A DNA stretch of 64,000 bases from Pseudarthrobacter sp. MM222 (GTDB taxonomy: Bacteria; Actinomycetota; Actinomycetes; Actinomycetales; Micrococcaceae), in NCBI RefSeq assembly GCF_947090775.1, contig NZ_OX352321.1, forward strand, positions 1,240,001-1,304,000, given 5' to 3'. The first letter of the stretch is position 1, and each line of letters starts with the position of its first letter. Positions 56,958 to 64,000 of the stretch are shown in pieces. Made by a program: the position numbers and the translations under genes. The notes under the pieces were generated by a model, which searched no databases, was not told where the DNA came from, and worked only from the letters and a program-made list of their open reading frames with translations.

Positions 56958-59636
56958 ATGGAGGGCCTCGCTGAGACCGCCCCCTTGATTGGGCGGTCCG
57001 GCCTGGTCCACGATGTGGCACGGTCCCTGCTCGACGACTCAAGGTCAGGTGTCCTGATCGTCGGGGCCCCGGGAACCGGCAAGACGGCGGTGTACAAGGC
57101 GGTGCTCCGCGAATTGCGTCCACGGGGGACAGTGATCCGCCTGGTCGCCACCCGGGCCCTGGCAGCTGTGCCGTTCGGAGCCCTGGCGCCTTATCTGTCC
57201 GAGCTGCCGGATTCCGAGCTGGATTCCTACTCTGCCGTCCTCCGAGCCATGTCGGACCGCCTCAAGGCTGAGGCGGTCCGGCCGCTGTTCGCGATCGACG
57301 ACGCCCAGTGCCTGGACCGGGGGACCACGGAACTGCTTGCCCGCGCCGTTGCGGTAGGTGCCGCCGACATCCTGGCTACCAGCCGGCCGGGCCCGTCGAT
57401 CCCGGAGCAGTTCCTGACCCTGTGGGACGACGGGCTCCTTTCCAAGTTCGAGCTGTCACCCCTCACCCGCCCCGCGGTCCACGAGCTCTGTGAACAGGTG
57501 CTCCGGGCCGAGGTATCGCCCTGGGTGAGTGCGGTGTTCGCCGAGGTGGCAGAGGGCAACCCGCTGATGCTCATGTCACTGATCGAGCATGCGCGGACGA
57601 GCGGCGCCCTCGTGCTTCGTCACGGGGTGTGGTTCCTATGCACCAGTCCCGACCTGGCCGGGGTGCCCGCCGCGGACGTCGTCGACCAGCAGCTGCGTTC
57701 CATGACCCCGGAGGAGAGAACGGTAGCCGCCATCGTGGCCCTGGCCGGGCCGCTCTCATTGGGTCAGATCCTGCGGTTCAGCAGCCCCAAAGCTGTCGAC
57801 GCACTGGAAGCAGCGGGAATCATCACCGTCAGCCCCGGACATGACCGGACTGTACGGCCGGCCAGTCCGCTGCTGGGCGAAATCATCCGCCGCCGCGCCC
57901 CGGCCGGCCAGAGTGCAACCTTGCGGGCCAGCCTGCTTGCCCTGCCCTCGGCAGGGGTGGTCCGGCCCGAGGCGTTCCTGAACCAGCTCCGCTGGTCCTT
58001 GGACTGCGGTGCACAGGTGCCGCCGGAACAGCTGCTCCAGGCGGCCGCGACGGCCAACGCGGACCTGGAACCAGCAGTCGCGATCCAGGCTGCCCAGGCT
58101 ATCCGGGACGTCCGGTACCTCCCGGAGGCCAGAATCCACCTCGCGTACGCGCACTACCTCCTGGGGCTTCCCGGGGAAGCCGCCGCCTGCCTGGGAGCGG
58201 CGCGGCCTTGGCGCCACGGCCGGCCGTTCTACCTCGCGGCACGACTCGCCGCCCTGCTGCCAGCCGGTTTCAACGTCGAGCCGCAGGGTAGGGAGGCGCA
58301 GACGGACCACGGAAACGGACGTGAGCTGACCACCAGCGAGTCCTCGTGGTCGCAGTCGCCCGCCGCCGGCGTGGCGGCCGGCATCCTGCACCGCCGGTGG
58401 GAAGGCCCGTCGTCGGACGTTGAGGCGGAACTCACGGACCTCATCGACGCCGCAGCCACCCTTCCGGAGATCCGACTCCCGGCGGTCTCCCTCCTTGCCG
58501 AACTTCGGGCAGCCCAGGGCCGGCTGCTGGCAGGGCTGCGACTGGACCGCGAGGCCTGGGCGGGTGTGCACGGTGCGGGGCTGACGATGCCGCTGGCCGA
58601 GGAAGAGCTGCTGGCACGCCACAGCCTCAGCCTCATTCGGACCGGGGAATGGGGGGAACTCGCAGAGGTCCTGGACGACTACGCCGCTGAACATCCGGCC
58701 CGGCTGTTGTACACCGGGGGGATGCTGCACGCGATGCGCGGGTACGCCCTGCTGCGCCAGGGACGGATCCTGGAGAGCCTGGCCGAGCTGATCCTGGGCG
58801 TTGAAGAACTCAGCATCGCCGATCCCCTGGAACTACTGTCTTTCGCACATGCCGTGACCGGCTATGCTGCCGTCCTGGCCGGCCACCCGGACGAAGCTCA
58901 AGAGCAGGCGAACGGTTTCCGCGCCGCCGCCTACCGCGGGCCGCAGAGCCTTCGACTGCTCTCCGAGGCGTATTGCGTGACGGTGGAACTTCTTACCGGC
59001 CTCGTCGGCGGCCACGGGGATCTCGGAGCCTTGGCGGACGAGGCGCAGCGCCAAGGCCTCCGGGGCGTTGAAACGGATATTCGAAGGCTGGTCCTCAGAA
59101 ACGGCGACACGGGCACGGCCCCGGCCTTGGCCTCCAGCAGCAGCGCCGTGGAGGGGCGCGAAGCGCGGCTGCTGGAGGCTCACGCCCGCGCAGTGTCCAG
59201 CGGAGACGCCGCCGGGCTGATCGCGATCAGCGACGAAGCAGCGGCCGCCGGCCACGGGCTTCTGGCGCTGGAAGCCGCCCAGCAGGCGGCCGCGTGCTTG
59301 GAACACAGCCCGGACCGCTGGAGAATCACCGCGGTCCAGCGCCGACTCCATCACCTCATGGTCGATGCCGGCATCTCCGGGCAGATGGACGTCGTCCACA
59401 GCGAACGTGGGCCGGTGCTGACGGCCCGGGAAGCGGAGATCCTGGAGTTCGTGGCCGCCGGGTCCACGAACGCCGACGTCGCCGCGGCGCTGTCCCTGTC
59501 GCCGCGGACAGTGGAGGGACACTTGAGCCGGATCTTCGCCAAGCTTGGAGTCAGCCGGCGCGCGGAACTCCTTGATGCGAAGCGGGACATCCGGCACCCG
59601 GTGGTTGTCCCGGAAGAGGCCCCTGAGCAGGGATGA
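56958..59636 (+). CDS. LuxR-family ATPase regulator 4 (type B)
   Basis: 892 aa from ATG 56958, set by GGGGGAGGT ending 7 nt upstream; TTG 56928 is unlikely. Walker A GAPGTGKT (36-43), Walker B IDD (Asp114-Asp115), WSLDCG motif, helical middle part and LuxR HTH (LTAREAEILEFVAAGSTNA, RTVEGHLSRIFAKLGVSRR). Aligns without gaps to regulator 2 over 81 residues around EGNPL (about 33 identical). The stop overlaps the palindrome GACAGCGCTGTC (59635-59646). Confidence 0.9.
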   Translation: MEGLAETAPLIGRSGLVHDVARSLLDDSRSGVLIVGAPGTGKTAVYKAVLRELRPRGTVIRLVATRALAAVPFGALAPYLSELPDSELDSYSAVLRAMSDRLKAEAVRPLFAIDDAQCLDRGTTELLARAVAVGAADILATSRPGPSIPEQFLTLWDDGLLSKFELSPLTRPAVHELCEQVLRAEVSPWVSAVFAEVAEGNPLMLMSLIEHARTSGALVLRHGVWFLCTSPDLAGVPAADVVDQQLRSMTPEERTVAAIVALAGPLSLGQILRFSSPKAVDALEAAGIITVSPGHDRTVRPASPLLGEIIRRRAPAGQSATLRASLLALPSAGVVRPEAFLNQLRWSLDCGAQVPPEQLLQAAATANADLEPAVAIQAAQAIRDVRYLPEARIHLAYAHYLLGLPGEAAACLGAARPWRHGRPFYLAARLAALLPAGFNVEPQGREAQTDHGNGRELTTSESSWSQSPAAGVAAGILHRRWEGPSSDVEAELTDLIDAAATLPEIRLPAVSLLAELRAAQGRLLAGLRLDREAWAGVHGAGLTMPLAEEELLARHSLSLIRTGEWGELAEVLDDYAAEHPARLLYTGGMLHAMRGYALLRQGRILESLAELILGVEELSIADPLELLSFAHAVTGYAAVLAGHPDEAQEQANGFRAAAYRGPQSLRLLSEAYCVTVELLTGLVGGHGDLGALADEAQRQGLRGVETDIRRLVLRNGDTGTAPALASSSSAVEGREARLLEAHARAVSSGDAAGLIAISDEAAAAGHGLLALEAAQQAAACLEHSPDRWRITAVQRRLHHLMVDAGISGQMDVVHSERGPVLTAREAEILEFVAAGSTNADVAAALSLSPRTVEGHLSRIFAKLGVSRRAELLDAKRDIRHPVVVPEEAPEQG

Positions 59637-59771
59637 CAGCGCTGTCTCCGTCCGGTCTTCGGTCCTTCTGCGTACTTCATAAGTGGGCTGCAGGCTCCGC
59701 GGAAGTAGCACCAAGTAGTGGGACGGGGCGAATGGAATCAGAAGTCGGGTAAAGGCTACTCGTGCACTGAT

Positions 59772-59924
59772 ATGGCCAGGAGGATTCAATTAAGTCAGTT
59801 CTTGAAAACCATAAAGGTCTCAAATGAGACACTTCAGGGCGGGAACTGGCCGCGGGCTACACCAGCAAGGGAGCGTCGTTCCAAACAGACTCTTGATTGC
59901 TGTTGCAGCTACTGCCACCATTAA
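59772..59924 (+). CDS. Hypothetical small ORF with Cys-rich C-terminus
   Basis: 50 codons from ATG 59772 (68 from GTG 59718) ending LDCCCSYCHH: four Cys in the last ten residues, codons TGC TGT TGC, then TGC. Ribosome binding is weak (AAAGG 16 nt upstream); a perfect AGGAGG lies inside, at 59778-59783, with no standard start after it. CCACC/GGTGG (59915-59930) forms a hairpin over the stop. The following gene set is sufS-sufU. It may be a Cys-sensing leader peptide or chance; not a recognised family. The region 59637-60294 otherwise shows only the hairpins and promoter listed. Confidence 0.3.
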   Translation: MARRIQLSQFLKTIKVSNETLQGGNWPRATPARERRSKQTLDCCCSYCHH

Positions 59925-60010
59925 AGGTGGTCGCGCCAATACTTCCCATCTCCGTACTCCTTCATTGGAACCGCACAGTGCCCTAACCGGCAGCTGTGCC
60001 CCAAGGTCGG

Positions 60011-60067
60011 AGCCGGCGGCGTCAGAGCCTTCTGAGACCGAGGCTCTCCCCCCAGCCGCCGCCGGCT
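60011..60067 (+). terminator. Large hairpin upstream of sufS
   Basis: AGCCGGCGGCG (60011-60021) pairs with CGCCGCCGGCT (60057-60067), and inside it AGAGCC (60024-60029) pairs with GGCTCT (60042-60047). It lies 87 nt after the small ORF stop. Confidence 0.65.
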
Positions 60068-60081
60068 CCCTTAACCGGTCT

Positions 60082-60106
60082 GCCCCAGCGGGTTACCCGC
60101 TGGGGC
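60082..60106 (+). terminator. Second hairpin upstream of sufS
   Basis: GCCCCAGCGGG (60082-60092), loop TTA, CCCGCTGGGGC (60096-60106): perfect 11-bp stem, 15 nt after the first hairpin. Confidence 0.7.
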
Positions 60107-60201
60107 GCCCTGCTGTTCGGACCCGGCTGGCCTAAGCGTCCGGCCTGTTCCGCCCCACCCATCCGGCGCGGCGCCGGGCAATCTCCAACGCATGGGATAA
60201 T

Positions 60202-60207
60202 TAGGAT
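60202..60207 (+). promoter_or_regulatory. -10 element, sufS promoter
   Basis: TAGGAT within an AT-rich patch (GGGATAATTAGGATTAATC), 87 nt before the sufS ATG and downstream of both hairpins, so sufS probably has its own promoter. Confidence 0.5.
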
Positions 60208-60294
60208 TAATCTGCGTGACGTAATAGCCCGGCCCGCCTTCCGGCCGGCGGGCTGCGTGCGCCGCAGCCGTACGCCGATCCAGGAGTTATCCCC

Positions 60295-61602
60295 ATGGTT
60301 GCCACACCAGCCCACCTCCTCCGCTCAGCCACAGCGCTGGGAAACGAGGAGGTCCTGAGGATTCGCAATGACTTCCCGATCCTGAGCCAGACCGTCAACG
60401 GCAGGCCCCTGGTGTACTTGGATTCGGGTGCCACCTCGCAGAACCCGCTCAGCGTGCTGGAAGCCGAGCAGGAATTCTATGAACAGCGGAACTCGGCGGT
60501 CCACCGCGGCGCCCACCACCTGGCGGTGGAGGCCACCGAAGCCTTCGAGGACGCCAGGGAGTCGGTCGCGGCCTTCATCGGAGCCGAACAGGACGAACTT
60601 ATCTGGACCTCGAACGCCACCGAGGGACTGAACCTGCTCAGCTACTCCTTCCTGAACGCCTCGCTGCCCGGCGCCGCCCCCGAAGCAGCGCGCTTCGCCC
60701 TCTCCGCCGGCGACGAGATCGTGGTCACCGAGATGGAACACCACGCCAACCTGATCCCGTGGCAGCAGCTGGCGGAAAGGACCGGAGCCACGCTGCGCCA
60801 CATTCCGGTCGACGACGCCGGCGCCCTGGACCTGGACGCCGCGGGCCGCATCATCGGCAGCCGGACCCGCATCCTGGCTTTCACTCATGCCTCCAATGTC
60901 CTCGGAACCATCAACCCGGTCGCCGCGCTGGTTGCCCTCGCCCGGCCGGCGGGGGCGCTCGTGGTGCTGGACGCGTGCCAGTCAGCGCCGCACCTGCCCC
61001 TGGACGTCAAGGCACTCGACGTGGACTTCGCCGTCTTCTCGGGGCACAAGATGCTGGCTCCCACCGGGATCGGCGGGCTTTACGGCAAGTCCGAGCTGCT
61101 CAACGCGATGCCGCCCTTCCTGACCGGCGGTTCCATGATCACCACCGTCACCATGGAGCGCGCCGGATTCCTGCCCAGCCCGCAGCGCTTCGAAGCCGGA
61201 ACCCAGAAGATCTCCCAGGCCGTGGCGCTTGCTGCCGCCGCGAACTACCTGAGCGAAACCGGGGTGGACCGGATCCACGCCTGGGAGTTCGAGCTCGGGC
61301 AGCGGCTCGTGGCGGGCCTGGAATCCATCCCCGGAATCCGCGTGCTGGGCCCGGCCGCCGGCCAGGAACGGATTGGCCTGGCCGCGTTTGACGTCGCCGG
61401 CGTCCACGCGCACGACGTCGGGCAGTTCCTGGACAGCCGGGGGATTGCCGTGCGGGTGGGGCACCACTGCGCCCAGCCCCTGCACCGCCGGCTGGGCCTC
61501 ACGGCCAGCACCCGCGCCAGCACCTACCTTTACAACACCACGGACGATGTGGACGCGTTTCTCAACGCCGTCGCCGATGTCCGCGGCTACTTCCAAGCCT
61601 GA
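60295..61602 (+). CDS. sufS: Cysteine desulfurase, SufS type
   Basis: 435 aa PLP enzyme that takes sulfur from cysteine for iron-sulfur cluster assembly. LDSGATSQNPLSVL, NATEGLNLLSYSF, the PLP Lys in FSGHKMLAPTGIGGLYG and the catalytic Cys in VGHHCAQPLHRRLG are present. AGGAG is 7 nt before ATG. The sulfur acceptor SufU follows after 12 bp. No sufBCD genes are in the window, so this pair is separate from a possible main SUF operon. Confidence 0.96.
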   Translation: MVATPAHLLRSATALGNEEVLRIRNDFPILSQTVNGRPLVYLDSGATSQNPLSVLEAEQEFYEQRNSAVHRGAHHLAVEATEAFEDARESVAAFIGAEQDELIWTSNATEGLNLLSYSFLNASLPGAAPEAARFALSAGDEIVVTEMEHHANLIPWQQLAERTGATLRHIPVDDAGALDLDAAGRIIGSRTRILAFTHASNVLGTINPVAALVALARPAGALVVLDACQSAPHLPLDVKALDVDFAVFSGHKMLAPTGIGGLYGKSELLNAMPPFLTGGSMITTVTMERAGFLPSPQRFEAGTQKISQAVALAAAANYLSETGVDRIHAWEFELGQRLVAGLESIPGIRVLGPAAGQERIGLAAFDVAGVHAHDVGQFLDSRGIAVRVGHHCAQPLHRRLGLTASTRASTYLYNTTDDVDAFLNAVADVRGYFQA

Positions 61603-61614
61603 GGACGGCAGTAC

Positions 61615-62070
61615 ATGAGTCTCGACCAGCTGTACCAGCAAATCATCCTGGAGCACTCCAAGGCCCGGCACGGCAGCGGGCTCGCCGGGACCACGGTCCC
61701 CGACGGTGCGAGCAGCGGCCAATCCCATCAGCTCAATCCGGTGTGCGGCGACGAAATTACCGTCCGGGTGGCCGTCGCGGACGGCAAGGTCAGGGAACTG
61801 CGCTGGGACGGCGATGGCTGCTCGATCTCAATGGCGTCTGCTTCCGTGCTGACGGACCTGGCCGAGGGCATGGCCGCCGAGGAGTTCCGTTCCGTCATCG
61901 GCAGTTTCCGTGAGGTGCTGCGCTCCCGCGGCAAGGTGGCCGCGGATCCGGAAATCCTTGGCGACGCCGCGGCGTTCGAGGGCGTGGCGCGGTACGCGGC
62001 CCGCGTCAAGTGCGCCATGCTCTCCTGGGTCGCCGCGGAGGACGCGCTCGGACAGGCCGTCTCCAACTGA
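61615..62070 (+). CDS. sufU: SufU iron-sulfur assembly sulfurtransferase
   Basis: 151 aa, zinc-dependent SufU type rather than a true scaffold NifU: the three ligand Cys are in NPVCGDEITV, DGDGCSISMAS and RVKCAMLSW, with Asp of the first motif completing the site. It takes persulfide from SufS. Begins 12 bp after sufS, so the pair is an operon. Convergent with ugd; only a weak GAGGC/GCCTC hairpin lies between. Confidence 0.95.
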   Translation: MSLDQLYQQIILEHSKARHGSGLAGTTVPDGASSGQSHQLNPVCGDEITVRVAVADGKVRELRWDGDGCSISMASASVLTDLAEGMAAEEFRSVIGSFREVLRSRGKVAADPEILGDAAAFEGVARYAARVKCAMLSWVAAEDALGQAVSN

Positions 62071-62091
62071 GGCCTACGCCTCCGGTCCGGC

Positions 62092-63405
62092 TCAGGGCCG
62101 GCCGAGGCCCTTGTACGTCCATCCCGCGGCCCGCCACTTGGCCGGGTCGAGGACGTTCCGGCCGTCGAGGATGCGCGGAGCCGAGACGAGGGCCCGGGTG
62201 GTGTGCGGGTCCAGTTCGCGGTACTGCTCCCATTCGGTCAGCAGCAGCACGGCATCGGCCCTGCGCAGGGTGGTTTCCAGATCCGGTTCCAGCGGGAGCT
62301 CCGGGAAGCGCTTGGCTGCATTGGTCAGGGCCTGGGGGTCGGTAACGGTGACCACGGCGCCCTGAAGCTGGAGCTGGGCCGCGGCGCTTAGCGCCGGCGA
62401 GTCGCGGACGTCGTCGCTCTCTGGTTTAAAGGCGGCGCCCAGCACCGCGATGCGCTGGCCCATCAGCGAGCCGCCGCAGAGTTCCCGGGTCAGCTCGACC
62501 ACGCGGGTCCGGCGCCGCATATTGATGGCGTCCACTTCGCGCAGGAAAGTCAGGGCCTGGTCCGCGCCCAGCTCCCCGGCGCGGGCCATGAAAGCCCGGA
62601 TGTCCTTGGGCAGGCAGCCACCGCCGAACCCGATGCCGGCGTTGAGGAACTTCCGGCCGATCCGTTCGTCGAGGCCGATCGCGTCGGCCAGCCGTGTGAC
62701 ATCCGCGCCGGTGGCCTCACAGACCTCGGCCATCGCGTTGATGAAGGAAATCTTGGTGGCGAGGAACGAGTTGGCTGCGGTCTTCACCAGCTCCGCCGTG
62801 GCGTAATCGGTGACCAGCCGGGTGGTCCCGTTGGCGAGGGGCGCCTTATAGATCTGGTCCAGGATGGCCACCGCGGGATGGTCCTCGCTGCCGTCCGGAA
62901 CGCCGTACACCAGCCGGTCCGGGTTCAGGGTGTCGGTCACGGCATGGCCTTCGCGGAGAAATTCGGGATTCCAAACCAGCGTGGCGCCAGGCTCCGCCTC
63001 GGCAATGACTTCGGCCAGCCGGGCGGCGGTTCCCACCGGGACGGTCGACTTGCCGGCGACGATGTCGCCGGGGGACAGCTGGGCGGCCAGAGACTCCACC
63101 GCGGCATCGACGAAGCGCAGGTCCGCGCCGTTCTCGCCGCGCTTTTGCGGAGTGCCCACACAGATGAAATGGATCTGGGATCCGCGCGCGGCCGACATCT
63201 CCGTGGTGAAGCTCAGACACCCCGATTCCTCGAGGGCGGACAGCAGCTCATCCAGTACAGGTTCGTAGAACGGCGCCTTCCCCGCGGACAGCTGCGCCAC
63301 TTTGCCGGCGTCAAGGTCGATGCCTACCACCTCATGACCAAGTTTCGCCAGGCACGCAGCGTGCACTGCGCCAAGGTACCCGCAGCCGATAACCGATATC
63401 CGCAT
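62092..63405 (-). CDS. ugd: UDP-glucose 6-dehydrogenase
   Basis: 437 aa from ATG 63405, set by GGGAGGA 8 nt upstream; the frame opens at 63423. Oxidises UDP-glucose to UDP-glucuronate in two NAD steps. N-terminal Rossmann motif ISVIGCGYLGAVHAACLAKLGHEVVGIDLD by composition, catalytic Cys in FGGGCLPKDIRAF, Lys in FINAMAEV region, and C-terminal VLGAAFKPESDDVRDSPAL. UDP-glucuronate would supply surface polysaccharides; no glycosyltransferase cluster follows here. VanZ-like gene is upstream on the same strand. Confidence 0.95.
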   Translation of the reverse strand: MRISVIGCGYLGAVHAACLAKLGHEVVGIDLDAGKVAQLSAGKAPFYEPVLDELLSALEESGCLSFTTEMSAARGSQIHFICVGTPQKRGENGADLRFVDAAVESLAAQLSPGDIVAGKSTVPVGTAARLAEVIAEAEPGATLVWNPEFLREGHAVTDTLNPDRLVYGVPDGSEDHPAVAILDQIYKAPLANGTTRLVTDYATAELVKTAANSFLATKISFINAMAEVCEATGADVTRLADAIGLDERIGRKFLNAGIGFGGGCLPKDIRAFMARAGELGADQALTFLREVDAINMRRRTRVVELTRELCGGSLMGQRIAVLGAAFKPESDDVRDSPALSAAAQLQLQGAVVTVTDPQALTNAAKRFPELPLEPDLETTLRRADAVLLLTEWEQYRELDPHTTRALVSAPRILDGRNVLDPAKWRAAGWTYKGLGRP

Positions 63406-63432
63406 CCCGTGGTCCTCCCGCAAAGGGTGTGA

Positions 63433-63879
63433 TCAAAGGTTACGTCGTGGAGGCGAGTTTGGCACGGGCTTGCGGAGAGTCAGAAGCAGCAGCATGAGCA
63501 GGCAGCCGAAGGTTGCCCCCGCGGTGTTCGCGGCGACATCGAGCAGGGTGGGGTAACGGGCCGGCAGGAAAACGAACTGGGCGAGCTCGATCGCGGCGGA
63601 CAGCACCAAACCGGCGGCCCCGCCGGCCCACCAGTAGCGCCTGCCGAGGATCGAGACCACCAGGGCGCCCAGCGGGACGAACAGGAGAACGTTCGACGCC
63701 GACTCAACAAACGCGTAGTCGATCCAGCCGGGCATCCCTCGTCGGTGCAGGTCCTTCAGCGCCTTGACCAGCAGCCCGGCCCCGGCGCGGTCCACAGGCG
63801 TGGGCCACAGCGCTATGGCGCCCAGGATCATCGCGTAGGCCAGGAACTCCCACCTGGCGACGCGGCGGCGGGATCGCAA
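63433..63879 (-). CDS. VanZ family membrane protein
   Basis: 148 aa from TTG 63879 (AAAGG about 10 nt upstream). Four helices (FLAYAMILGAIALWP, ASNVLLFVPLGALVVSIL, GAAGLVLSAAIELAQFVF, NTAGATFGCLLMLLLLTL); the NVLLFVPLG and ELAQ...R.PTLLDVAANTAGA segments are the VanZ-like core. VanZ gives low teicoplanin resistance in enterococci, but most chromosomal homologues have unknown function. 27 bp upstream of ugd, perhaps one operon. The final 120 bases of the window show no further gene. Confidence 0.9.
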   Translation of the reverse strand: MRSRRRVARWEFLAYAMILGAIALWPTPVDRAGAGLLVKALKDLHRRGMPGWIDYAFVESASNVLLFVPLGALVVSILGRRYWWAGGAAGLVLSAAIELAQFVFLPARYPTLLDVAANTAGATFGCLLMLLLLTLRKPVPNSPPRRNL

Positions 63880-64000
63880 TCGGCAGCGCCTTTCGGTAGT
63901 TCACGGGCGTTTCCCTGAGTGTAGCGCCCGCGGACGCCGCGACGCCGCGGACGCCGTGGCGCCGTTGCGCCGCGGCGGTTCCGCCTAGGTGAGCAGGCCG

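Noticed and set aside
48304..59636. Regulator cluster as an anti-phage NLR-like system
   Set aside because: ATPase plus helical repeats recall STAND proteins, but the only output domain is a LuxR HTH and no nuclease, protease or toxin is linked.
59824..60135. 103-codon frame starting MRHFRAGTGRGL
   Set aside because: It runs through both hairpins before sufS and has the composition of a random GC-rich frame; AAAGG before the ATG is not enough support.

Overview
The window looks like chromosome from a GC-rich actinobacterium of the Micrococcaceae, most likely Arthrobacter or Pseudarthrobacter. This rests on the gene families (WhiB, DUF3499, DUF5719, TIGR03089, actinobacterial SufU, RpfB-type resuscitation factor, Pmt/RsmI pair), on GTG starts and TAnnnT -10 elements, and on gene order. 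Two blocks follow the order known from Mycobacterium: (1) manA, LCP, purE/purK, gtrA, TIGR03089, whiB, DUF5719, metallopeptidase, DUF3499, Trm112 and ahcY; (2) pmt/rsmI, then tatD, rpf, rsmA, ispE, then glmU, prs, rplY, pth. I see no prophage, insertion sequence, CRISPR array or rRNA.

Region by region. 1-4.5 kb: end of a VWA-domain gene, fumC, carbonic anhydrase, a DUF4245 membrane protein and glpX. 4.5-5.0 kb: a 125-bp tandem repeat array. 5-11 kb, minus strand: purK-purE-LCP and manA-FemX-like operons (purines, cell-wall polymer attachment, mannose supply, peptidoglycan bridge). 11-19.8 kb: gtrA, TIGR03089, whiB, a giant GT2 membrane glycosyltransferase with DUF5719, metallopeptidase, DUF3499 and Trm112. 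20-29 kb: ahcY, two tandem L,D-transpeptidases, a DUF1461 membrane protein, an acyl-CoA ligase and protein O-mannosyltransferase. 29-37 kb: rsmI, a succinate-semialdehyde dehydrogenase and a MoxR/DUF58/transglutaminase operon. 37-48 kb: tatD, rpf, rsmA, ispE, an ABC-F protein, tRNA-Gln, glmU, prs, rplY and a frameshifted pth.

48.3-59.6 kb is the most distinctive part. Four consecutive, same-strand genes of about 900 codons each encode a P-loop ATPase with a C-terminal LuxR helix-turn-helix. By sequence they pair as A-B-A'-B', which suggests duplication of a two-gene module. No sensor, effector or biosynthetic gene is linked, but the gaps carry inverted and direct repeats that could be binding sites. 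Downstream is a small ORF ending in a cysteine-rich tail, then two hairpins, then sufS-sufU. The window closes with a UDP-glucose dehydrogenase and a VanZ-like gene.

A window-wide regulatory pattern stands out: at several genes (fumC, metallopeptidase, pmt, rsmI, tatD, rsmA, ispE) a TAnnnT hexamer ends exactly 6 nt before the start codon, with no ribosome binding site between. This is the expected layout of leaderless transcripts.
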